A stretch of 64,000 nucleotides of DNA from Amycolatopsis deserti (GTDB taxonomy: Bacteria; Actinomycetota; Actinomycetes; Mycobacteriales; Pseudonocardiaceae), in the NCBI RefSeq assembly GCF_014653945.1, contig NZ_BNAU01000011.1, positions 124,001 through 188,000 on the forward strand, read 5' to 3'. The number at the start of each line of letters is the position of its first letter. Positions within the stretch are counted from its first letter, which is position 1. The notes under the pieces were generated by a model. The model saw nothing but the letters and a program-made list of their open reading frames with translations. It was not told where the DNA came from and made no database searches. Of the stretch, positions 15,096 to 24,224 are shown in pieces. The position numbers were made by a program, and so were the translations under genes.

Positions 15096-18000
15096 GTGTT
15101 CAGTCGTGTCGCGATCGTCAACCGGGGAGAAGCCGCGATGCGGCTCATCCACGCCGTCGGTGAGCTCAACGCGGAGGGCGGGCCACGCATCGAGACGGTG
15201 GCCCTCTACACCGACGCGGACCGCAACGCCACGTTCGTGCGGGAAGCCGACATCGCCTACAACCTGGGCCCCGCGGCCAACCGCCCCTACCTCGACCTCG
15301 CCGTCCTCGAACGCGCCCTGATCGAGACCAAGGCCGACGCCGCCTGGGTCGGCTGGGGCTTCGTCGCCGAGGACCCGGCCTTCGCCGAGCTGTGCGAGAA
15401 GATCGGCGTCACCTTCATCGGCCCGAACCCGGACGCCATGCGCAAACTGGGCGACAAGATCGGCGCCAAGCTGATCGCCGAAGAGGTAGGCGTGCCGGTC
15501 GCGCCGTGGAGCCGCGGCCCGGTCGAGGATCTCGACGCCGCGCTGAGTTCGGCCGAGCGGATCGGCTACCCGCTCATGCTCAAGGCCACCGCGGGCGGTG
15601 GCGGCCGCGGCATCCGCGTGATCAACAACGCCGACGAGCTGCGCGACGCCTACGAGCGCACCAGCCAGGAGGCCGCGCGCGCGTTCGGCAGCGGTGTGGT
15701 GTTCCTGGAGCGCCTGGTCACCGGCGCGCGGCACGTCGAGGTCCAGGTCATCGCCGACGGCCAGGGCACCGCGTGGGCGCTGGGCGTGCGGGACTGCTCG
15801 GTGCAGCGCCGCAACCAGAAGATCATCGAGGAGTCCTCCTCGCCGCTGCTCGCGCCGGACCAGGTGGCCGAGCTGAAGGCCTCCGCCGAACGGCTGGCCG
15901 TCGCGGTCGGCTACCGCGGCGCGGCCACCGTCGAGTTCCTGTACCACCCGGTGGAGAAGCTGTTCGCCTTCCTCGAGGTCAACACCCGGCTGCAGGTCGA
16001 GCACCCGATCACCGAGGCCACCACCGGCATGGACCTGGTCAAGGCGCAGCTGCACGTCGCCTCCGGCGGCAAGCTGGAGGGCACCCCGCCCGTCGAGCTG
16101 GGCCACGCCATCGAGGCGCGGCTCAACGCCGAAGACCCGGACCGCGACTTCGCGCCGGCCCCTGGCCGCATCGCGCTGCTCGACCTCCCTGCCGGCCCCG
16201 GCATCCGCGTGGACACCGGCGTCAGCGAGGGCGACACCATCCCCGCCGACTTCGACTCGATGATCGCCAAGATCATCGCCTACGGCCGCGACCGCGACGA
16301 GGCGCTGTCCCGCCTGCGCCGCGCGATGCGCGAGACCACCGTGCTCATCGAGGGCGGCACCACCAACAAGAGCTTTGTCCTCGACCTGCTCGACCAGCCC
16401 GAGGTGATCGACGCCAGCGCCGACACCGGCTGGATCGACCGGGTCCGCGCCCAGGGCCGCCTGGTCTCGCACGCCCATTCCGGCATCGCGCTGGCCGCCG
16501 CCGCGATCGAGGCCTACCAGGACGAGAAGCAGGTGGAGCTGCAGCGCCTGCTGTCGACCGCGCACGGCGGCCGCCCGCAGGTGCAGCACGAGGTCGGCCG
16601 CCCGATCGACCTCAAGCTGCGTGGCGCGACCTACCGGCTGACCGTCGCCGAGACCGGGCCGGGGCGCTACCGGATCGGGTTCGTCACCGGCGACGACGTG
16701 GAGACCGTCGACGCCGTGCTGGAGCGCTACGACTCCCACACCGGCCAGATCCACGTCAACGGCCGCCGCTTCCGCCTGGTGACCGGCACGCACGGGCCGA
16801 TCCACCTGGTCGAGGTCGACGGCGTCACGCACCGCATCAGCCGCGACGAGGGCGGCGTGGTCCGCTCGCCCGCCCCGGCCCTGGTCGTCGCCACCCCGCT
16901 CACGGTCGGCGACGAGGTCGAGGCCGGCGCACCGGTGCTGGTGCTGGAGTCGATGAAGATGGAGACCGTCCTGCGCGCGCCGTTCCGGGCGCTGCTCAAG
17001 GAGTCGATGGTCTCCGTCGGCAGCCAGGTCGAGACCGGCGCCGCCCTGCTCCGCCTGGAACCGCTGGCCGACGACGCCGACGCCGCGCCGGAGACCGCCG
17101 GGGTGGACCTGGACCTGCCGTCCGAGCCGGACGGTCTGACCGCGGCGCACCGCGTCGAACGGGGCCTGGCCGACCTGCGCAGCATGCTGCTCGGCTTCGA
17201 CGTCGACCCGCGCGACGGCGGCCGCACCCTGGCCAGGTACCTGGACGCGCGCGCCGAGCTGCCGCAGCGGCCGCTGGCGGCCGAGACCGCGCTGCTGGAG
17301 GTCTTCGCCGACCTGTCCGAGCTGTCCCGCAACAAGCCCGACGGCGAGGAGACCAAGGCCGAGACGCGGGTGCACAGCCCGCGCGAGCACTTCCACACCT
17401 ACCTGCAGAGCCTGGACGCCGAGCGCGCCGGGCTGTCGGAGACCTTCCAGGGCCGCCTGACCCGCGTGCTGGGCCACTACGGCGTCGACGGGCTGGACCG
17501 CACGCCGCAGCTGGAGGAGGCGGTCTTCCGGATCTTCCTCGCCCAGCAGCGCGCCACCTCCGACGTCGCCGTGATCACCGCGCTGCTGCAGCAGTGGCTC
17601 ACCGAGACCCCGCCGCACAACGGCCTCCGCCAGACCGTCGGCCAGGCGCTGGAGCACCTGATCCGCGCCACCCAGCTGCGGTTCCCGGTGGTAGGCGACC
17701 TCGCGCGGAGCCTGGTGTTCCGCTGGTTCGCCCAGCCGCTGCTGCGCCGCACGCGCGCCGAGGTCTACACCAAGGTGCGCCGTCACCTGGCCTACCTGGA
17801 CGCCAACCCGGAGGCGCCGGACCGCGAGCAGCGCATCGCCGAGATGGTCGCCAGCCCGGAACCGCTGGTGCGGTTGCTCGGCCAGCGCATCGGGCGGCCG
17901 GGCCTGGACCCCGGCCCGCTGCTGGAGGTGCTCAGCCGCCGCTACTACCGCGAGCACGGCCTGGAGGGCGTGGAGACCGGCACGGCGGGCGGGCACGCGT

Positions 18001-20579
18001 TCGTCACCGCCGGCTACGACCTGGACGGCCAGCGGCAGCGGCTCATCGCCACCGTCGCCGACTTCACCGATCTGGCCGACGCGGTGCGCACGGTCGCCGA
18101 GGTCGCCGCGAAGGCCGAGCCCGGCGCGCTGGTCGCCGACATCTACCTGACCTGGCCCGGCCAGCCCGCCGACGCCGACCTGATGGCCGCGGAGCTGCGC
18201 GAGGTGCTGTCCCGGGTCGCGCTGCCGGGCAACCTGCGCCGCGTCACCACCACGGTCGCCGGGCGCAGCGGCTCGGCGATGCACCACCACTTCACGTTCC
18301 GGCCGTCGTCGGCGGGCCTGACCGAGGAGCGGCTGATCCGCGGCCTGCACCCGCTGATCGGGCAGCGGCTGCAGCTGCGGCGCCTGCAGAACTTCGACCT
18401 CACCCGGCTGCCGTCGGCCGACGAGGACGTCTACCTGCTGCGCTGCGTCGCGCCGAAGAACCCGTCCGACGAGCGCCTGGTCGCGATGGCGCAGGTCCGC
18501 GACCTGACCCCGCTGCGCGACGACGAGGGCCGCATCCTCGCCCTGCCCGCCGTCGAGGGCGCGCTGGGCGCGTGCCTGGACGCGATCCGCAAGGTGCAGG
18601 CCCAGCGCCCGGCCAAGAAGCGGCTGGACACCAACCGGATCTTCCTCTACGTGTGGCCGCCGAGCGACCTCACGGCCGAGGACCTGAACACGGTCGCGCA
18701 GCGCGTGGTGCCGACGACCGCGGGCGCCGGCGTCGAGGAGGTGCTGTTCCTCGGCCGTCAGCGCGACAAGGAGACCGGTGAGCTGCGGCCGGTCGCCGTG
18801 CGGGTCACCTACGACGTCGCCACCGGGGTGCGGCTGACCATCACCGACCCGCCGACCGAGCTGATCCAGCCGCTGGACGACTACGGCCAGAAGGTGCTGC
18901 GCGCGCGGCGCCGCGGCACGGTCTACCCGTACGAGCTGACCGGCATGCTGGCCGGCGAGGGCGGCTCGTTCACCGAGTACGACCTCGACGACTCCGGCGC
19001 GCTGGTGCCGGTCGAGCGCGAGAAGGGGCTCAACAAGGCCGGGATCGTCGCCGGGGTGGCGACCACGCCGACCGAGCGGTACCCGGAGGGCGTGACCCGC
19101 GTGGTGCTGCTCGGGGACCCGACGAAGGCGCTGGGCGCACTGTCCGAACCGGAGTGCGCGCGGGTCATCGCGGCGCTGGACCTGGCGGACCGGCTGCGGG
19201 TCCCGGTCGAGTGGTACGCGCTGTCGGCCGGTGCGCGGATCGCGATGGACTCCGGCACCGAGAACATGGACTGGATCGCCGCGGCCCTGCGCCGCATCGT
19301 CCAGTTCACCCAGGACGGTGGCGAGATCAACATCGTGGTCGCCGGCATCAACGTGGGCGCGCAGCCGTACTGGAACGCCGAAGCCACGATGCTCATGCAC
19401 ACCAAGGGCATCCTGGTGATGACGCCGGACTCGGCGATGGTGCTGACCGGCAAGCAGTCGCTGGACTTCTCCGGTGGTGTGTCGGCCGAGGACAACTTCG
19501 GCATCGGCGGCTACGACCGGGTGATGGGGCCGAACGGGCAGGCGCAGTACTGGGCGCCGAACCTCGGCGCCGCGCACGGCGTGCTGATGACCCACTACGA
19601 CCACACCTACGTGCTGCCGGGGGAGACCGGCCCGCGCCGGGCGGCGACGACGGACCCGATCGACCGGGACGTGTGCGACTACCCGCACGCGATCGTCGGG
19701 TCGGACTTCACCACGGTGGGCCAGATCTTCTCGCGGGAAACCAACCCGGATCGCAAGAAGCCGTTCGACATCCGCACCGTGATGCGCGCGCTGGCCGACC
19801 AGGACCACGCGATACTGGAACGCTGGGCAGGCATGGCGGACGCGGAGACCGCGGTCGTGCAGGACGTGCACCTCGGCGGGATCCCGGTGTGCCTGCTGGG
19901 CATCGAGTCGCGGTCGGTGCCGCGGCGCGGTTTCCCGCCCACCGACGGCCCGGACACCTACACCGCCGGCACGCTGTTCCCGCGCTCGTCGAAGAAGGCG
20001 GCGCGCGCGATCAACGCGGCGAGCGGGAACCGGCCGCTGGTGGTGCTGGCGAACCTGTCCGGTTTCGACGGTTCCCCGGAGTCGATGCGCAAGCTCCAGC
20101 TGGAGTACGGCGCGGAGATCGGGCGGGCGATCGTGAACTTCCGCGGGCCGATCGTGTTCTGCGTCATTTCGCGGTACCACGGCGGGGCGTTCGTGGTGTT
20201 CTCGAAGACGCTGAACCCGAACATGACGGTGCTGGCCGTGGACGGCTCGTACGCGTCCGTGCTGGGCGGCGCCCCCGCGGCGGCGGTGGTGTTCGCGCAG
20301 GAGGTCAACGCCCGCACGGCGAACGACCCGCGGGTGACCGAGCTGGAGGCGCGGATCGCCGCTGCGGACAGCGCTTCGCGGGCCGCGTTGGTGACCCAGC
20401 TGGCCGATGTGCGCGCGTCGGTGCGGGCCGAGAAGCTGGGCGAGGTGGCCGCCGAGTTCGACGGGGTGCACTCGATCCAGCGGGCGCAGCGGGTCGGCTC
20501 GGTGGACGCGATCATCCGCCCGGAGGAGCTGCGGCCGCAGATCATCGCCGCCGTGGAGCGCGGTCTGGCGCGCAGCTAG
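15096..20579 (+). CDS. Single-chain biotin-dependent acyl-CoA carboxylase (BC-BCCP-central-CT)
   Basis: Multidomain carboxylase of 1827 aa. Biotin carboxylase occupies about residues 1-450, starting FSRVAIVNRGEAAMRLIHA, with ATP-grasp KATAGGGGRGIRV near 163 and EVNTRLQVEHPITE. A biotinyl domain follows with VLESMKMET (biotinyl Lys about 621). A roughly 650-residue central region resembles the eukaryotic ACC central domains. The carboxyltransferase part fills about 1280-1827, including LTGKQSLDFSGGVSAEDNFGIGG. This eukaryotic-ACC-like order differs from the two-subunit AccA/AccD system of actinomycetes and resembles the single-chain carboxylase described from Deinococcus. The acyl-CoA substrate is unknown. 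It stands alone. Confidence 0.9.
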   Translation: MFSRVAIVNRGEAAMRLIHAVGELNAEGGPRIETVALYTDADRNATFVREADIAYNLGPAANRPYLDLAVLERALIETKADAAWVGWGFVAEDPAFAELCEKIGVTFIGPNPDAMRKLGDKIGAKLIAEEVGVPVAPWSRGPVEDLDAALSSAERIGYPLMLKATAGGGGRGIRVINNADELRDAYERTSQEAARAFGSGVVFLERLVTGARHVEVQVIADGQGTAWALGVRDCSVQRRNQKIIEESSSPLLAPDQVAELKASAERLAVAVGYRGAATVEFLYHPVEKLFAFLEVNTRLQVEHPITEATTGMDLVKAQLHVASGGKLEGTPPVELGHAIEARLNAEDPDRDFAPAPGRIALLDLPAGPGIRVDTGVSEGDTIPADFDSMIAKIIAYGRDRDEALSRLRRAMRETTVLIEGGTTNKSFVLDLLDQPEVIDASADTGWIDRVRAQGRLVSHAHSGIALAAAAIEAYQDEKQVELQRLLSTAHGGRPQVQHEVGRPIDLKLRGATYRLTVAETGPGRYRIGFVTGDDVETVDAVLERYDSHTGQIHVNGRRFRLVTGTHGPIHLVEVDGVTHRISRDEGGVVRSPAPALVVATPLTVGDEVEAGAPVLVLESMKMETVLRAPFRALLKESMVSVGSQVETGAALLRLEPLADDADAAPETAGVDLDLPSEPDGLTAAHRVERGLADLRSMLLGFDVDPRDGGRTLARYLDARAELPQRPLAAETALLEVFADLSELSRNKPDGEETKAETRVHSPREHFHTYLQSLDAERAGLSETFQGRLTRVLGHYGVDGLDRTPQLEEAVFRIFLAQQRATSDVAVITALLQQWLTETPPHNGLRQTVGQALEHLIRATQLRFPVVGDLARSLVFRWFAQPLLRRTRAEVYTKVRRHLAYLDANPEAPDREQRIAEMVASPEPLVRLLGQRIGRPGLDPGPLLEVLSRRYYREHGLEGVETGTAGGHAFVTAGYDLDGQRQRLIATVADFTDLADAVRTVAEVAAKAEPGALVADIYLTWPGQPADADLMAAELREVLSRVALPGNLRRVTTTVAGRSGSAMHHHFTFRPSSAGLTEERLIRGLHPLIGQRLQLRRLQNFDLTRLPSADEDVYLLRCVAPKNPSDERLVAMAQVRDLTPLRDDEGRILALPAVEGALGACLDAIRKVQAQRPAKKRLDTNRIFLYVWPPSDLTAEDLNTVAQRVVPTTAGAGVEEVLFLGRQRDKETGELRPVAVRVTYDVATGVRLTITDPPTELIQPLDDYGQKVLRARRRGTVYPYELTGMLAGEGGSFTEYDLDDSGALVPVEREKGLNKAGIVAGVATTPTERYPEGVTRVVLLGDPTKALGALSEPECARVIAALDLADRLRVPVEWYALSAGARIAMDSGTENMDWIAAALRRIVQFTQDGGEINIVVAGINVGAQPYWNAEATMLMHTKGILVMTPDSAMVLTGKQSLDFSGGVSAEDNFGIGGYDRVMGPNGQAQYWAPNLGAAHGVLMTHYDHTYVLPGETGPRRAATTDPIDRDVCDYPHAIVGSDFTTVGQIFSRETNPDRKKPFDIRTVMRALADQDHAILERWAGMADAETAVVQDVHLGGIPVCLLGIESRSVPRRGFPPTDGPDTYTAGTLFPRSSKKAARAINAASGNRPLVVLANLSGFDGSPESMRKLQLEYGAEIGRAIVNFRGPIVFCVISRYHGGAFVVFSKTLNPNMTVLAVDGSYASVLGGAPAAAVVFAQEVNARTANDPRVTELEARIAAADSASRAALVTQLADVRASVRAEKLGEVAAEFDGVHSIQRAQRVGSVDAIIRPEELRPQIIAAVERGLARS

Positions 20580-20583
20580 GTTC

Positions 20584-20617
20584 GAGCGGCGCCCGGGTTC
20601 CGGCCCGGGCGCCGCTC
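20584..20617. terminator. Bidirectional terminator between carboxylase and hydrolase
   Basis: GAGCGGCGCCCGGG and CCCGGGCGCCGCTC form a perfect 14-bp stem with loop TTCCGG. It starts five bases after the carboxylase stop and reaches the stop codon of the convergent hydrolase gene, so it can serve both transcripts. Confidence 0.85.
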
Positions 20618-21839
20618 AGACTCCCGCGTGGCGGTCGCGCGCCACCGCGCGGACAACTCGCCGGGCGGCGCGCTCGGGGGAGCCGTCCCCGGCGACCACG
20701 ACACCCAGTCCCGGGAAGTCCTTCCGCAGGCGGGCGGCCTCCGCGGGATCGTGCAGCACCAGGCAGCCGCCCTCGCCACGCTCGGCCATCCGGGCCGCGA
20801 ACGCCCGCGCCGTGCCCTGGCCGTCCACCACCACGTCCGGCACCTCGGGCCCGTCGCGGCGCACCTCCGCCCCGGCGGCCGCGAACGCCGCCGACACGGC
20901 CCGCGCGAAGCGGCTCTCCCCGGTGACCACCACCGAATACCCCTCGAATCCGGCTGATCGCGCCCGCCGCAGCGAGCGGCTCTCCGGTGCGCCCTCGGCG
21001 AACTCCACCAGTTCGGCCGCGCACCGCGCGATCACATCCGGCCGCTCCCGCGGGATCCAGTGCCCGCCCGGCAACCGCCGCACCCACAGTCGCGGCGCCC
21101 ACCGCGCCACGTCCGTCTGCAGCGCGGGCGTCACGTACGGGTCGCCCAGGGGGGCGAGCACCTGCACCGGCACCTCGGCGGGCCGTGGTCGCGGGCGGGA
21201 CAGCCGGGCGCCGACGTTGGCCCGGTACAGCTCCAGCCCGTGCACGGCGTCCGCCACCGCGGGACGGCCCGCCGCGCTGCCCGACAACCGCCGCAGCACC
21301 CGGCGGCCCACCCCGGACCGCCAGCTCAGCTCGGGAACCAGCGGAATCCGGAAGAACGCGATGTAGGTCGAGTGCACCAGCTGCCGCAGCGCCGGCGCCC
21401 ACCCCGACGGCCGCCGCAAGCGCGTGCGGAACCAGTGCCCGGCGTGGTCCAGTGAGGGCCCGGAGATCGAGGTGAACGACGCGATCCGGCCGCGCAGCCC
21501 GTCCGTGGTCACGGCGTGCCAGCTCTGGATCGACCCCCAGTCGTGCGCGAGGAGGTGCGCCGGGCGGTCCGGGCTGACCTCGTCGAGCACGGCGGCCAGG
21601 TCCTCGGCCAGCCGGTCGAGCGCGTAGGCCGCGCGCCGCGACGGGCGGTCCGACTCGCCGGCGCCCCGCACGTCGTAGGTGACCACGTGGAACCGATCCG
21701 CGAGCCGGGCCACCACGCCGTCCCACACGGACCGGTCGTCGGGGTAGCCGTGCACGCACACCACGGTCGGCGCGACCGGATCGCCCGCCTCCGCGACCGC
21801 GATCCGCGTGCCGTCCCGGGACACCACTCGCCGGACCAC
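20616..21839 (-). CDS. EphD-like alpha/beta hydrolase with shortened Rossmann tail
   Basis: Alpha/beta hydrolase of 407 aa. Residues 1-290 carry the epoxide-hydrolase-type features: VVCVHGYPDDRSVWDGV (oxyanion HGYP), LLAHDWGSIQSW (nucleophile Asp in HDWGS) and a C-terminal GGHWIPRERPD His. The remaining roughly 110 residues begin FEGYSVVVTGESRFARAVSAAF, resembling the first strand and glycine loop of a short-chain dehydrogenase. The catalytic SDR residues and most of the domain are missing. Mycobacterial EphD has a full SDR here, so this looks like a truncated relative. The GTG start follows GAGGAGG. Confidence 0.85.
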   Translation of the reverse strand: MVRRVVSRDGTRIAVAEAGDPVAPTVVCVHGYPDDRSVWDGVVARLADRFHVVTYDVRGAGESDRPSRRAAYALDRLAEDLAAVLDEVSPDRPAHLLAHDWGSIQSWHAVTTDGLRGRIASFTSISGPSLDHAGHWFRTRLRRPSGWAPALRQLVHSTYIAFFRIPLVPELSWRSGVGRRVLRRLSGSAAGRPAVADAVHGLELYRANVGARLSRPRPRPAEVPVQVLAPLGDPYVTPALQTDVARWAPRLWVRRLPGGHWIPRERPDVIARCAAELVEFAEGAPESRSLRRARSAGFEGYSVVVTGESRFARAVSAAFAAAGAEVRRDGPEVPDVVVDGQGTARAFAARMAERGEGGCLVLHDPAEAARLRKDFPGLGVVVAGDGSPERAARRVVRAVARDRHAGV

Positions 21840-21860
21840 ACCGCCTCCTCGCTGAAGCTA

Positions 21861-21881
21861 TTACTCGAAGTAACAGTTACT
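21861..21881. promoter_or_regulatory. Overlapping palindromes upstream of the hydrolase (TetR-type operator candidate)
   Basis: TTACTCGAAGTAA (21861-21873) and AGTAACAGTTACT (21869-21881) are two overlapping perfect palindromes built from TTACT/AGTAAC half-sites. They lie 21 nt before the hydrolase GTG. This resembles a TetR-family operator, but no tetR gene is in the window. Confidence 0.6.
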
Positions 21882-22186
21882 GCGATGAGCATCGGCGGCC
21901 GGGAAGGTGTTGTCAAGCGCCGGAATCTGGTCCAGTCCACACGCGTGAGTGACGCACCAAGGATGGATGCCCTGCGCCGCAACGGAATCCGCAGTGCCCG
22001 CCGTGACGGATCGGTTTCGCGGGGCCGACCAGCGGGAGTTCGCGTGACGCGCCGACATGCCGTGATCACAACGTGTCCTGCGTCACATCTGAGTGTCGGA
22101 TTTGCCCCAGCCGTCCCGGGCACCCGGTCCCCGGAGCCGCTCAGGTTCCGGCCCGGAATCCGTTGATACGAAGGGAATTCAGAACA
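21882..22186. other. Intergenic region before the secreted protein gene
   Basis: About 305 nt without a supportable gene. It must hold the promoter of the secreted protein. CGTTGATACGAAGGGAA ahead of the ATG supplies a plausible ribosome site (AAGGGAA), but no clear -35/-10 pair is visible. Confidence 0.4.
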
Positions 22187-22594
22187 ATGAACGTTCGTCG
22201 CTTCGCGATCGCCAGCCTGCTGGCCATCCCGCTGTCGTTCGGTGCCGCGGGCATCGCCTCGGCTGACAGCTACGGCGACTCCAGCGCCTCCGCCGGCCCG
22301 GACGGCGCCGCGATCACCAGCACCGGCTCGGTCGCGGGCCACGACTACGACGGCTGGGGCCACGGTCACCACGGCTACGCCGCCTACCACGACGCCAGTC
22401 TGTCGGCCGGCCCGGATGGCGCCGGTGGCGAGTACACCGTCTCCGGCACCAACGGCCACCACGCGTGGTACGCCGACGGCTGCTTCTGGGCCGGCCCGGA
22501 GGGGGCGCACTCGAGCGAGACCCACGCGGTCGCGGGTCTGCACCACCACAACCACGACTGGGACGGCGACGAGGACGAGGGCGACGACGACTGA
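22187..22594 (+). CDS. Secreted His/Asp-rich repeat protein, unknown function
   Basis: Protein of 135 aa that I do not recognise. An Arg-containing N terminus and hydrophobic core ending AGIASADS form a signal peptide cleaved near residue 27. The mature part has three imperfect repeats (SAGPDGAA, SAGPDGAG, WAGPEGAH), each followed by a Ser/Thr-Gly segment. Clusters of His follow (GHGHHGYAAYH, LHHHNHDWD), with an all-acidic tail DGDEDEGDDD. Only one Cys is visible. The composition suggests an extracellular metal-binding or surface-polymer-associated protein, but this is inference. It is monocistronic, with a strong terminator behind it. Confidence 0.85.
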   Translation: MNVRRFAIASLLAIPLSFGAAGIASADSYGDSSASAGPDGAAITSTGSVAGHDYDGWGHGHHGYAAYHDASLSAGPDGAGGEYTVSGTNGHHAWYADGCFWAGPEGAHSSETHAVAGLHHHNHDWDGDEDEGDDD

Positions 22595-22621
22595 CCTCGC
22601 CGCGGACTGCCTCTCTCCCTG

Positions 22622-22655
22622 ACGGTGACCCCCCGCTCCGGCCGGGGGTCACCGT
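22622..22655. terminator. Bidirectional terminator
   Basis: ACGGTGACCCCC and GGGGGTCACCGT form a perfect 12-bp stem with a 10-nt loop and a short TTT run on the plus strand. It separates the secreted-protein gene from the convergent MoaD-like gene. Confidence 0.88.
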
Positions 22656-22689
22656 TTCCCGGTGTCCGGCGTCCGGGCCCGGGGCGACA

Positions 22690-22986
22690 TCAACCCCCGG
22701 CCATCGCGCCCATCACGAGGAACGGTTCGGTTCCCGCGACCACCGCTGCCGGCAGCGGGGCGTCCGGCTCCTCGTGCGACAGGTCCTGCTCGCACGCGAA
22801 GAACCGGACGAACGCCCGCCGCTTGCCGGTGCCGTGCTCGCGGATCGTGCCGCGCAGCACGGGATATCGCTCCTCGAGCGCGTCCAGCACCGCGCGCTGC
22901 GTGACGGTGCCGTCCAGGTCGAGCTCGACCTCGCCGTCGATGTGGGCGATGGTGCGCAGGTGCGCGGGCAGGTGAACGCGGATCAT
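22690..22986 (-). CDS. MoaD/ThiS-family ubiquitin-like protein
   Basis: Beta-grasp sulfur-carrier-like protein of 98 aa. It has the family beginning ([22 protein letters not shown]), the helix [19 protein letters not shown], and ends with Gly-Gly (VMGAMAGG), as needed for adenylation and thiocarboxylate formation or conjugation. The ATG overlaps the stop of the upstream propeller gene (ATGA). No MoaE, MoeB, ThiF or thiazole/molybdopterin gene is nearby, so a classical cofactor role is not supported by context. Confidence 0.85.
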   Translation of the reverse strand: MIRVHLPAHLRTIAHIDGEVELDLDGTVTQRAVLDALEERYPVLRGTIREHGTGKRRAFVRFFACEQDLSHEEPDAPLPAAVVAGTEPFLVMGAMAGG

Positions 22987-24098
22987 GGCAGCGTCTGGAC
23001 CTCCACCGAGAGGACCGCGGGCAGGTCGCGCACGATCGGCGCCCAGGTGTCCCCGGAGTCGGCCGACGCGTACACCTGTCCGCCGGTCGTGCCGAAGTAG
23101 ACCCCGCACGACTCCAGGGAATCCACCGCCATCGCGTCACGCAGCACGTTCACGTAGCAGTTCTCCTGCGGCAGCCCCGCGGTCAGCGGCTCCCACTCGT
23201 TGCCGCCGCCGCGGCTGCGGTACACGCGCAGTCGCCCGTCCGGCGGGAAGTGGTGCTCGTCGCTCTTGATCGGCACCACGTACACCGTGTCCGGCTCGTG
23301 GGCGTGCACGTCGATGACGAACCCGAAGTCCGTCGGCAGGTCCCCGCTGATCTCGTACCAGTTGTCGCCGCCGTCGTCGCTGCGCATGACGTCCCAGTGC
23401 TTCTGCATGAACAGCACGTCCGGGCGCTCCGGGTGGCGGGCGATGTGGTGCACGCAGTGGCCGACCTCGGCGTCCGGATCGGGGATCTGGCCCGACTTCA
23501 GGCCGTGGTTGATCGCCTGCCAGGTCTTGCCGCCGTCGTCGGTGCGGAACGCCCCGGCCGCGGAGATGGCGATGACCAGGCGGTTCGCGTCACGCGGGTC
23601 CTGGATGATCGTGTGCAGGCACAGCCCGCCCGCGCCCGGCTGCCACTTCGGGCCGGACCCGTGCCCGCGCAGGCCGGGCAGCTCGTGCCAGGTCGCGCCC
23701 GCGTCGTTCGAGCGGAACAGCGCCGCGTCCTCCACCCCGGCGTAGATGAGGTCCGGGTCGGTCAGCGACGGCTCGAGGTGCCACACGCGGGCGAACTCCC
23801 ACGGGTGCGGCGTGCCGTCGTACCACTGGTGGGTGCCCGGGACGCCTTCGTAGGTGAACTCGTTGCCCACCGGCCGCCACGTCTTCCCGCCGTCGTCCGA
23901 GCGCTGGATCAGCTGGCCGAACCAGCTGGTCGACTGGGCGGCGAAGATCCGGTCCGGGTCGGCGGGGGAGCCCTTGAGGTGGTAGATCTCCCAGCCCGGG
24001 AAGTGCGGTCCGCTGACCTCCCAGTCGGCGCGTCGCTCGTCGGACGTCAGGACGAACGCACCCTTGCGTGTGCCGACCAGTACGCGAACTCCGCTCAT
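22983..24098 (-). CDS. BNR-repeat beta-propeller protein (sialidase/VPS10-like)
   Basis: Protein of 371 aa with repeated Asp-box motifs: [44 protein letters not shown] and [11 protein letters not shown], spaced as blades of a beta-propeller. It has no signal peptide or membrane segment, so it is probably cytoplasmic. Catalytic residues of true sialidases (Arg triad, Tyr/Glu pair) are not evident. It is translationally coupled to the MoaD-like gene, a pairing that suggests joint function. A ribosome site GGAAGGAG precedes the ATG. Confidence 0.85.
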   Translation of the reverse strand: MSGVRVLVGTRKGAFVLTSDERRADWEVSGPHFPGWEIYHLKGSPADPDRIFAAQSTSWFGQLIQRSDDGGKTWRPVGNEFTYEGVPGTHQWYDGTPHPWEFARVWHLEPSLTDPDLIYAGVEDAALFRSNDAGATWHELPGLRGHGSGPKWQPGAGGLCLHTIIQDPRDANRLVIAISAAGAFRTDDGGKTWQAINHGLKSGQIPDPDAEVGHCVHHIARHPERPDVLFMQKHWDVMRSDDGGDNWYEISGDLPTDFGFVIDVHAHEPDTVYVVPIKSDEHHFPPDGRLRVYRSRGGGNEWEPLTAGLPQENCYVNVLRDAMAVDSLESCGVYFGTTGGQVYASADSGDTWAPIVRDLPAVLSVEVQTLP

Positions 24099-24224
24099 CG
24101 CCGCTCCTTCCCGCGTCGGTGGTTAGACCGTAGGGAGCGGCGGGGTGCCGCGTCTTCTCCAATCTTGCGGTTTGCCGGCGGGGCCCCGGGTACCCGCCCG
24201 GGAAACGCACCGGAAGGAGCAGCC

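Noticed and set aside
15012-20471. A very long open frame (about 1800 codons) antisense to the carboxylase.
   Set aside because: Its translation is low-complexity (Arg, Gly, Ala, Asp, His, Gln runs) with no domain, and the sense strand encodes well-recognised carboxylase domains. Antisense openness is expected at this GC content.
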